Position numbers and translations under genes: made by a program. From positions 49,996-79,485 of the forward strand of contig MNCI01000164.1 in NCBI GenBank assembly GCA_015680685.1: a stretch of 29,490 bases of DNA, given 5' to 3'. The notes under the pieces were generated by a model. It was not told where the DNA came from. It saw only the letters and a program-made list of their open reading frames with translations, and searched no databases. Below, piece by piece: positions 21,149 to 29,490 of this stretch. This DNA comes from Gnetum montanum (taxonomy: Eukaryota > Streptophyta > Gnetopsida > Gnetales > Gnetaceae). The number at the start of each line of letters is the position of its first letter. The stretch's first letter is position 1.

Positions 21149-24100
21149 AGCTCCTTTTGTGGAACTATAGGGGATAGGGTATGCCCTATAAAAGATATAT
21201 CCTACAACAAATTATGTGAAATGAGAACTACAATATTGTTTGCTTGTAGGAAACCAAACTGTAGACATCAGAGGCCTTCCACCTACAATGGGATGGGTGG
21301 GGCATGCAGGGGGCTTGGGCATCCTAGCATGCCTTAAGATTCTGTTAATTGATTCATCGCCATGGGGTTTTACCGTTCACATTCCCTCCCTAGGCCTTTG
21401 GTTGATGAACTTCTATGGGACCTACGCTTGGAAGCTACGTTTGTTGGAGTTGGAAAGGTTGGTGGCATTGGTCTTGGATCAAGGGGCATGGCTAATTGTT
21501 GGGGATTTCAACTAGTGGCTACACTCTTGGGAAAATTTGGGCACAAGCTATGCATGCCCCTCAGGGGCCCAACAGTTTCAACACTTCTTGATGCCACGCT
21601 TGTTGGCTAACTTGGAGATTGAAAATTGTTAATTTATGTGGAGCAATAGGCATAGGGGAGCTGATCGGGTCTTGTCTAGAATCGATTAGGTTTGGATTAG
21701 CTCAGAGTTGGTTCTATAGTTGGACGTGCAGGTCACAAGGTAGGAGTGGGTCACCTTGGATCATTAGTTGCTCATTTGTTGCCTTGGGCCCCCACAGAGA
21801 TGGGTTCCTTGATTATTTTATTTTGAAGCATCCTGGTTGCTCAAGCCATGGTTGTGTCCCTTGGTCAAAGACATCTAGGTAGATTACTGATTGGGCCAAG
21901 GAGACCCTAGGAATTTTCTTCTAGAGGGCCTCCTACACCTGAAGTGGGCTATTAGGTCCATGGTGATGCAAGATAAATTTTTGTTCCGTGTGGGCTGTAT
22001 AGACCTCAAGTCCAGGTTGGCCCAAATTCAGAGTTGGCAAGAGTTTGGAGAGGATCTGTAGGATGAGGAAATGAAAATTTTGATGTAGTTGCAAGCACTT
22101 GACTTGGAGGAGGAAACATATTGGAAACAACGATTGCGAGTCAAGTGGTTCAGGGAGGGTGATAGACAAATGAAATGCTTTTTTGCTATGGCCAAATCTT
22201 GTAGGTTGGACCAGTGGTAGGTGATGTTGAAAGACAATGCGTTTCTGGTGGATGATCCAGAAGATGTCGCTTGTGAGTTGGTGGTGTATTAGGGGGGTGG
22301 TTTGGGCAAAGTGGCCCTTGCCGTTTTTGATGTGGGTCTCATGGGTGTTGGAGGAAGGAGACAATTTTTGGTTACTTGGTTTGTTTACTTGGTAGGAGTT
22401 GAAGGAGACTATTTTCTCTATGTTGGAAGGTAAGGCGCCTAGGCTTGATGGCTAGAGCATCAAGTTCTTTAAGAAATTTTTCAATATTGTGGGGCCCAAT
22501 GTGCTTGATGCTTTCAACGTAATGCTAGCCAGATGATAGGTTTATCGTGAGATCAACTACTCAAGGAGTGTTTGTATCCCAAAGTGGGCTGATGCCTCAT
22601 TTCCAACTCATTTTCAACCCATTGGGGTTTGCAACATGTTGGTCTAAATTTTCTCCAATATGCTTGTTTGGAGGTTGGTCCCCATCATGCCAAAACTTGT
22701 CAGAGATCATCAGATGGTGTTTGTTCAAGGACAGGTCTTGTAGGACTAGGTGTTCCTCATGTAGACTCTTTGCGTCTTTTGAAATTCCCTAGATTGTGTT
22801 TCAAATTGGACATCATGAAGGCCTACAACATAGTTAGTTGGGAGGCACTCGCCACCATCATGGTGCAGAAAGGGTTTGACTTGGAATTCGTATGATTATG
22901 TGTCCACCTGCAGGCATTAGCTGCATTTTCCTTTGACATGGGTGATCATCTTTGGGATATCTTGTCCCTTGGAAGGGGTCTACGGCAAGGGGACCCTCTT
23001 TCGCAATTGCTTTTTATCATTTCCATGGACTTACTGAAGTACTATTGCAAGGCAGCAGGGGTGGGGGGGCACTGATGGTTGCAAGCGTTGAGTGTCTTGT
23101 CAAACGTTATGTTGATGACACAATGCTTCTCAGTTGGGCTAGGCTCCCATAGGTGTAATGTATTAATTGGGTGCTTGCATTAATGGCGACAGAGCTTGGC
23201 TTTGTGGTGAATTGGAAGAAGTCATCTACACACTTCCTCCATGTGGATGCGCGGGTTAAGTGTTGGGTCACGCAGGTGCTAGGGTTCCCTCCTAGGATGG
23301 CTCAAGACTCCTATCTTGGTATCCCACTCTTTGCTTGGGGTCACTGTGCAACTTGGGGTGGGGGGGGGGGTTTGAAAAAAATTGAGTGGGGGGGAACATT
23401 GGGCTCATTGATTTGTCACTTGGAAAGGGTAGTTGGTGCTGGCATTTGGGGTGCTCAAAGCTATGGTGTGCTTTGTGGCTACTATTGCAACCCCCCCATA
23501 GGCCATAATCCAAGTCATTAATCATCTCATTTGAAATTTTGTGTGGTTGGGTGGTAGAGGAGGGAGCAAATTACACCTAGTTGGGTGGGACCATATAGTG
23601 TGTCCTTGGGAAGCGAGGGGTCTAGACATTTCCTGATTCAAGGATGAGCTAACAATTAGATAGCAATGGTTGCTATTACAGTTCAACCACTAGGATGCGG
23701 GGACGGCACAATGGGTTTGCATCATGAGAGAAAAATATGCTAGGTGACAGATTTAGGTGTGTGACTTGAGACCTTGGTAGATAGTTTGTGCTCATGCACA
23801 ATGCATGCAGGTGCAGGGGTGGATGGAGTTGACACTAGGCCAACTCATTAAATTAATGTACCTGTTGGTACACGGTTGGAGGTAGATTTGGTAGGGGAGA
23901 TTGCTAGAAAAAATAAAGGTTTTTCTTTGGCTCCTCAAGAGAAATGCCTTGCTAGTTTGGGCAACTTTAATGTTGCACAACCTTAATATTGACACCACCT
24001 ACCCTCTCTGTGACAATGGGCCTGGGATCGTGCTGCACTTTGCTTTCCAATACCCTTACATGCAGGACATGTGGTGCATGACAGGATGGCTCACCTCTTC

Positions 24101-25586
24101 GTTGCTCTTGAAAGACTCCAAGCCCACATTGCTTTTATGGGAGGTATGGAAAATCTGAAATCACAAAATCTTATGACAACAATGTGTGTCCATCCCTGTG
24201 TAGGTGGTTTCCCAAACCGAAAAAGTGTGGGTAGAAATTGTGATCGTAATGGGGGTCACGTCGACCTACGAACTAGACTACATGGTCTTCTACACACACA
24301 TTGAGCTCTAGGGGTAGGTCGTGTGGTGTGGATGGGATACTCTCCTCCCATGGTTGCATGGTGACCTTGCCCTTCTTGATGATGCCTTTTGATGACGCCT
24401 TCTTCACAAATTGGCTGGATGACTAGATGAAATTTTGGTGCATGGAAATCACGCTGACAGAGATGGTGATCACTAAGTATTTGGGGGCCTAGGTAGATGG
24501 TGAAATTATTCTTCCCATGGCCTAAGGGTTACAAGATGCTGACCTATTATTTGATGGGCTAGTGACACACATGCAAAGTTAGCAGGTGCCCAAGTCTGCT
24601 TTGCTGCCAGTTTGGGGTCAAGTTGTTGAGCTAGTCGACTGTTTCTTTGTCCAGTCTGGCAATTGGTCCAAGCTTCAGGGTACACACTTTGCATTCTTGA
24701 AATGCTTGAAATTTGGGCTCAAATTCAACTTGCCCCACTTTTTCTTTGTTGCCTTGCGATAGTGGAAGAGGGGTCCCCATTCTAGGCTTATTTTAGCCCT
24801 TTGGTAGGGCACGACAGAGGTGCTGCTGGTGGCAGGTTCTCTTGGCTCTTCCCAGTCGAGGATTGTTTCAATGCCTGCGATGGTTTACACATGAAAGCGG
24901 GCGAGCTGGCGAGGGTTGGCCACCTTGGGCCCAATGGCCATGACAAATGCGTTTCCGCTTATAGAGTCTAGTTGGGATGTGCTGCTCATCGCGGAGCTCG
25001 ACTAAGTTGTGGAGGCGACGGCAGTGGTGGCTCAGGTCGAGGAGTGGCGGGCTTGGCGACCCGATGGGAGGAAACCCTCTAGCAGGCATAGGCTAACTTG
25101 GAGGCCTACTTTCGTGAGTAGGAGCAGGAGTTGCCTAGGCAATAGGCCTTGCTCAAGGAGGGATCCCATGCCTGGTTGGTGGATGAGCTCTGCGTCTAGG
25201 TTTGGGAGGAGCTGCAACAGGAGGAAATTACATGTGGGGAAAGGGAATAGGAAGAGGAGAGATAGAGACAATGGCAGCTAGATAGGGTGCACGAATAGAG
25301 CATGCAGTAGTGGTTTTGTGAGGGGAGATGCCCATATGTCATGTTGGGCATAAATTGCGAGTGCTCTTGGGTGGGTTTCAGGTGGCACATCCACCATACC
25401 TTTGTGTGTTCCCATCTAGACAATGGGGGATCAATTGGGGAGCGAGGTCATCATGAGGCCGCCTTGCAGGAGTTCTAGCAGGCGGCTAGTTTTATGGGTT
25501 TTGAGCTGCATCATAATACTTTGGATATCCTCCACACTCTCAAGTGGCCACAATGTGAATTCCATGCTCTTCCCAGGCACTTGTAG
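21145..25586 (+). pseudogene. LINE C ORF2 remnant: endonuclease, RT, zf-RVT and C-terminal extension
   Basis: ORF2 starts MKLLLWNYRG at 21145; ETK follows near 21250. RT motifs are REINYSRSVCIPK (about 22545), LDIMKAYNIVSW (about 22807), RGLRQGDPLS (about 22976-23004) and YVDD at 23108-23119 (KRYVDDTMLLSW). The thumb has VTQVLGFPPRMAQDSYLGIPL. The zf-RVT is at 23889-24130 (EKIKVFLWLLKRNALLVWAT, YPLCD). The same frame continues to MGVTSTYELDY (24249-24281) and LLDDAF. There a 13-bp tandem duplication shifts to the frame of DDAFFTNW (24391), ITKYLGA, SKLQGTHFAFLKCLK and FNLPHF (to about 24760). A coiled coil follows at about 25060-25270, then LDRVHE (25278-25295), EGRCPYVMLGINC, and NTLDILHTLKW before the TAG at 25584-25586. 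All ten stops I counted in the coiled-coil and terminal part are TAG. Confidence 0.9.
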
Positions 25587-25955
25587 CGGCTCTAGGGCTA
25601 CCCGAGGCCCTATCTGTGGTTTGGTTTTTGCCTTGTGGGTGGAGGTGTGTGTTGGTTAGTGTTCCTCTTGGCTAGATTGGCCTCTATTTTTTTTGCGTGG
25701 TGTGTGTTTGGTGCATTTGGGTGTGGGGGTTTGGGGGTTGGTGTCGTCCTTCAATGAACTCTATTTGTGGGGGCCTGTCTGGGTTGGGCCTGGTGGCGGC
25801 TGGACTAAGGTCGGGGGTGTCTATTTCCCCCCGCCTTGTAGATTGGTCCGTTTGGCCATTTGCAGGTGGCTTTGAATTGTACTTTTTATTTTTATTTTCT
25901 TTTTTCAGTAATTTAATCCTGAACATTCTCTCTCTCAAAAAAATAAGGAAACTGA

Positions 25956-28900
25956 AAAATGAATAAATATTTTTATTTAGAAAAACAACACTTTCAAATA
26001 TTTTTTTAAAACAATTATTTTTAAAAGATACAAATTGAAAACCATTCAAGTTGGGCATCATAAGATGATAATAATAGTAACGATAAGATCTTATTAATGA
26101 GGTCTAGCTTGTCTGCATCCTATAATTCACCATTCAATCTCAGTTGCAATGATCACGTGAGTTGTGATACTAAAGTGTACTTCATTGGTTGGACTACTGA
26201 GCTGTATCTCATAGGTTATGGATTCAATTGCAACTAGTTATGCTGAGATCTACGGATATTGTCCAAAGAAGAGTTTCAAAGAATCATTCATCACTGTAGT
26301 TCTTGTTTATTATTTTAGGATTTTAGTTATGAACTTGTTGCTAATAATATATAGAGAAATTTTCTTTTATTTTAAAATACATTTTTTCCCTCTAGTACAG
26401 ATTATTTGTCAAATAAAATTTATCTTCCCAGATTCTCATTAAAAATTTTGTAATAGACATTGCCTATTTATTACATGGTGCTTTGTTATTGCATTTTATG
26501 GATCATATTAGAGGTTTTGCGATTCTTGTTTTAATTTAAAAATGTGCGTTGTTATTGTATTTTTTTATATAGGTTGTGTGTTGGGAACTTTGGAATGCCT
26601 AGAGGATCTATATTATACATGTATCATGTAAATGCGATATATACAATAGTAATGATGCACTTTTTTGTAAAATTTTGAATTTTCATTTAGTGTATATAGT
26701 ATATTTATTTTTACAGAGATTGAGTAAAGAATTTTTGTAGCTTGTTCAGAGTGATTATCAGTTCACCAATGTTAGTGGCTTCTCCATTGCATTTCTTTGA
26801 ATTCTTATTCTTAGCTCCATCTGAAGAACAAAAGCAATACTTGATGGAATAAACAAAGTATGATTCTTTTAAAGTACAACTTGATCCTAAGATCAAAATT
26901 GTCAAATACATACTCTTTGTGCTTACAACAGATTGTTAGTAAAACTAGCAGATTCTGGTGTTGAAAAATTACCGAGAATTGTATTTGGGTAATAATCATC
27001 TATTGAAATATTGAGGATTAGCATCTTCATACTTCTTTCATGAAACATTAACCTTAATATTCTCTACTCCATTGGAGGAAAAATATGAGAAGACTCTTCA
27101 ACTATTATGGCTTAAATGCCATTAAAACATAGTGAGACGTATTGATGAACACTTGAACATAGAACATTCTTTATACCATTGAGCATAAAAATAAGCATAG
27201 TAAGGCATAAACTATGGCAACTCTGGGATGCATTTAAGAGGCCTCCTTGAGGCATCTTCTCTAGTTAAACTCAGGTGTGTTTGAGAGAAATGAGGCTGTA
27301 AATTTTTTTTTTGTGAGAAGGAAAGGAAGTAGAAAACCAATTTATGAGAAGATTGAGAGAAGTGGATGTGGGAAATACCAAACAATTGGGGCCTTCCATG
27401 GATGGAAGAGTTTTCAATTGTGTGAGTAGTGTTGTAGCAAGGATGGGAGAGAAAGAAAAGGGCTGTTTAAGGATACAGCATGGAGTATGAGAAGGGAAAG
27501 AAAAGCTTTATGCTATTTATGTTGAAATCCTTCAATGCTTCATTGTATTATACGTGAGGCCCATGGCCTCCTTTTATAGTTGGAAAAAGGGAATAACTTT
27601 GCCAAGTTTAACATGTGTCTCATGAACACTCTATTAATCTCTTCTTTCTCTTTTGGGATATTTTCTTTTACTAGGCTTTTTTCTATCTATTCTAGCTACA
27701 TTTCTTTGTTTTTTAGCTTTCTTTTGATAAATAACTTTAAAGCATAAAAAGCACTAACTACTTGATTTTAGAGGGTCAAAGAAAACAAGAAAGATAAAGT
27801 TGGGCATTGCCCAAAATCATGACAATTCTTCAAAAACTTCCACATTGAATGTGCTCTTTGCCTTCAAGATTTGATGTTGCCTTTATTTTTTTCTTCTTGA
27901 AAAAAGGTCTTTGACATTTAAATTTCATTGTGTTGGGATCTTTCTTGCTTGATCTTGTTTGAGACCTTGATCTTGAGCAATTTTTCTTGGAGCTCGACAA
28001 TTTTGGTGCTTTTCTTGAATATCCTTGAGGCTTCATACTTGTTCTTGAGTCTTTGATACTTAGAATTCTTGAAGCATGTGTTTGAGGCTTGAGTCTTCTT
28101 ATATTATGAGGTTTCTTTAATTTTTTATGTGTTGCCTTGATTATTTTCTCCTCCTTGTATAATTTAGCTTATTTGAGAGATTGGGTGGCATAGATTTGAG
28201 CCACATTAGGGCCATTTTAGGCCTTGGCCAACTTTGGACCATTTTTTGTGCCTTCCTTAAGCATCCTTGTGTCTTCTTGGCTTTTAAGCTATTATATTGC
28301 CTAAAAATTTAGGGACCATTTAGGCCATCAACATTGGGCTTCCATGAGCCATTACATCTTGCCACTTCGACATCTACAATATTTGGCCACTTAGCTTACA
28401 ATTTTAGAGTCAATTGGTTGGCTTATGATTGTGTGTTTTTTCAAATTACACTTACCTTCTTAGGTAGGTCTTCCTTGGGTTGCCAATCTTTAACTCTTCA
28501 ATTACTTTTGATTATGTGTCTTTGTAGTTCACATTAGCCTCATTGGGTGTTCCTCTATGGGTTGCCTTCTTAATTTTTGGCTTCAACTTGTTTACCTTCT
28601 AGTACAAATATGCAATTGCAAATGGGCTACAAACATAGAAATTTTTGAGAGAGAGGAAGAATGGAAATGTGTTCTCTTTAAATTCCTATGAGGACATGAC
28701 ATAGGGCCTTCGGGAGCAATATTTTTGCCATCTTTTGTGGCTTACAGTAAGGGGAAGAAAGACAGATTTTGGGCTTCATACACACATAAGACTTGAACTA
28801 CAAGTATTGAGAGGTTTGAATGAGATGAACACCTCCCTTAAAGATGAAATGCCTCATCATTTACAAACAATATTAACAATATGCCTCAACAAATTAACTT

Positions 28901-29020
28901 AACAATTATGCTTCATTATTTCTTCAACAAATATTGTGCCTGATCTATCTTCTTTAAAACATTTAATGCTTGGTTGTATTCTTAAATAATTGTATTGTAA
29001 TATGAAATTGAGATGCCCAC
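25956..29020. other. AT-rich intergenic sequence, nothing identified
   Basis: About 3 kb of AT-rich DNA. The short open frames have no family features. Around 27830-28110 the sequence is enriched in degenerate CTTGA/CTTGTT words, giving a weak low-complexity repeat. On the minus strand at 27571-27580 there is an ACTATAAAAGGAGGCC TATA-like site that could belong to an old LTR or promoter. No coding region, RNA gene or clear element boundary could be supported. Confidence 0.5.
27571..27580 (-). promoter_or_regulatory. Possible TATA box on the minus strand
   Basis: Read on the minus strand, ACTATAAAAGGAGGCC is a textbook plant TATA box followed by a GC-richer start region, in an otherwise AT-rich area. 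It could be part of an old LTR in minus orientation. In AT-rich DNA a TATA match alone is weak evidence. Confidence 0.25.
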
Positions 29021-29046
29021 TGATGAGACGCGGTTTACACTAGGCC

Positions 29047-29106
29047 GCGATATCGCGTACGCGATATCGCGTCTTCTCCTGCGATATCGCGTACGCGATA
29101 TGGCGT
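29047..29106. repeat. Direct repeat of a 24-bp palindrome
   Basis: Positions 29047-29070 form a perfect 24-bp palindrome with half-site GCGATATCGCGT. A second copy begins at 29081, offset by 34 bp, and differs at one base (29102, G for C). The two 26-bp units are separated by CTTCTCCT. They lie 15 to 74 bp upstream of the TATA box, where activator binding sites would be expected. Confidence 0.95.
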
Positions 29107-29119
29107 CGCGCCGCCATTT

Positions 29120-29130
29120 CTATAAATAAG
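29120..29130 (+). promoter_or_regulatory. TATA box
   Basis: CTATAAATAAG is a near-consensus plant TATA box in a locally GC-rich context, directly downstream of the paired palindromes. Transcription would be expected to start about 30 bases downstream, near 29150, where the sequence is CCCAATCC. Confidence 0.65.
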
Positions 29131-29244
29131 AGGCGGCACTCCCCTTTTTCCCCAATCCTGGCTAGTGTAGCGAAGCTCTGGCAGATTGATCACTCCAGAG
29201 TTAGAATTTTTCCCCATGTGCCCACAGTAGGAGTCCTAGAGTGA

Positions 29245-29488
29245 ACGGCTCTTTATTCGAGCAGCTTGTAACCTGAACCCAAGTTGTGTACGGCAATAAA
29301 GACAAACTTGTTTGGATAACCCTTGCAGCACGTGGATAACCCAAGTTGTGTACGGCTCTTTATTACTTTCATTTACTGCTTTACTAGTGCGTTCAAGTAC
29401 GACTTGATTACGAGCGTCTACGGACGTGTACGGCTAGTCAAGGAATCGGCTGCTTGACGCAATGCATGAGTACGACTCAATTACGAGC
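29245..29488 (+). repeat. Interspersed short direct repeats in the promoter block
   Basis: Several repeated words occur. AACCCAAGTTGTGTACGGC is exact at 29276-29294 and 29338-29356. ACGGCTCTTTATT is at 29245-29257 and 29352-29364. GGATAACCC is at 29314-29322 and 29334-29342. AGTACGACTTGATTACGAGC at 29396-29415 recurs with two changes at 29469-29488. The pattern suggests repeated local duplications, and the region is still CpG-rich. Confidence 0.9.
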
Positions 29489-29490
29489 AT

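Larger units (their letters stand above)
19877..25944 (+). mobile_element. LINE C, near full-length copy of the LINE A subfamily
   Basis: A + strand LINE with ORF1, ORF2 and a 3' UTR ending in GAACATTCTCTCTCTC plus an A-run, the same terminus as LINE A. The candidate target duplication is AAGGAAATTAA (19866-19876) against AAGGAAACTGA (25945-25955), 9 of 11 identical, which sets the bounds given. Codon-level alignment with A runs from the DUF4283-like region to the end. Many stops and frameshifts make it inactive. It lies just 3' of the SURF1-like gene, in the same orientation. Confidence 0.9.
29021..29490 (+). mobile_element. CpG-rich promoter block, probable LTR start (runs off the window)
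   Basis: At about 29021 (TGATGAGACGCGG) the sequence switches abruptly from AT-rich, CpG-poor DNA to CpG-rich DNA. It then shows paired palindromes, a TATA box at 29121-29128, an AATAAAG signal near 29295 and internal repeats. This order (upstream repeats, TATA, poly(A) signal within about 170 bp) fits the U3/R part of a retroelement LTR beginning with TG. A host gene promoter or another repeat is possible. No coding sequence, second LTR or primer-binding site lies within the window, so the class is inference. Confidence 0.45.

Noticed and set aside
22547-22895. Open frames with Cys/Ser-rich translations inside the LINE C RT
   Set aside because: Only pieces in the RT frame (LDIMKAYNIVSW) carry family motifs; the others are out-of-frame readings.
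25032-25281. Open frames on both strands, Arg-rich or Leu-rich
   Set aside because: Shadows of the LINE C coiled coil; the conserved frame is the one interrupted by TAGs.
25693-25966. Trp/Gly-rich open frames near the LINE C end
   Set aside because: They lie in the 3' UTR of LINE C after the conserved ORF2 stop and have no counterpart in LINE A.
26218-26442. Open frame of 74 codons in AT-rich DNA
   Set aside because: No recognisable motif; composition matches the surrounding non-coding sequence.
1-29490. CRISPR arrays, operons, tRNA or rRNA genes
   Set aside because: No regularly spaced repeats of CRISPR type, no cloverleaf or rRNA signature was seen, and the gene structure is eukaryotic.

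Overview
The window looks like nuclear DNA of a seed plant, most likely a gymnosperm (conifer, cycad, Ginkgo or gnetophyte type). The reasons are a plant-type gene with introns of about 13.7 kb and 3.9 kb, AT-rich intron sequence, and several old L1-type LINEs whose ORF1 carries a plant-style DUF4283-like domain. The gymnosperm assignment is inference; no lineage marker was found.

The host gene is a SURF1-like gene (mitochondrial cytochrome c oxidase assembly factor) on the + strand. Five exon-like blocks occur in the right order at about 757-862, 1104-1270, 14955-15129, 15371-15603 and 19487-19540; the last ends in a stop. The first exon or exons are not visible, one internal block is missing, and there is a 1-base frameshift, a lost splice acceptor, an in-frame TAG and a coding deletion. 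I read it as a decayed copy (pseudogene) rather than a working gene.

Most of the rest is non-LTR retrotransposon sequence. LINE A (minus, about 1359-7680) and LINE B (plus, about 8396-13149) sit in the largest SURF1 intron. LINE E (minus, about 16540-17700, a different family) and LINE D (plus, 17926-18370, a 3' stub with a 9-bp target site duplication) sit in the last intron. LINE C (plus, about 19877-25944) lies just downstream of the gene. A and C keep ORF1 (DUF4283-like domain, CCHC knuckle, conserved tail) followed by ORF2 (APE endonuclease, reverse transcriptase, zf-RVT). All are broken by many stops and frameshifts.

The most interesting signal is that A, B and C all carry a long C-terminal extension after zf-RVT. 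It consists of a domain resembling the 'putative plant transposon protein' type, then a Glu/Arg/Gln-rich coiled coil, then a conserved LDxxHE...W...G(R/K)CxY...L block and a terminal helix. In A the zf-RVT and the first extension domain lie in one reading frame. In C only a 13-bp tandem duplication breaks that frame. ORF2 therefore seems to have been a fusion. A and C also share TAG codons at at least five homologous ORF2 positions.

The left edge (3-440) is a long-arm foldback element (MITE-like). From about 25950 to 29020 there is AT-rich sequence with nothing I can identify. From about 29021 to the end there is an abrupt CpG-rich block with a 24-bp perfect palindrome, a second near-identical copy, a TATA box and internal repeats; it is probably the start of a retroelement LTR or another promoter and runs off the window.
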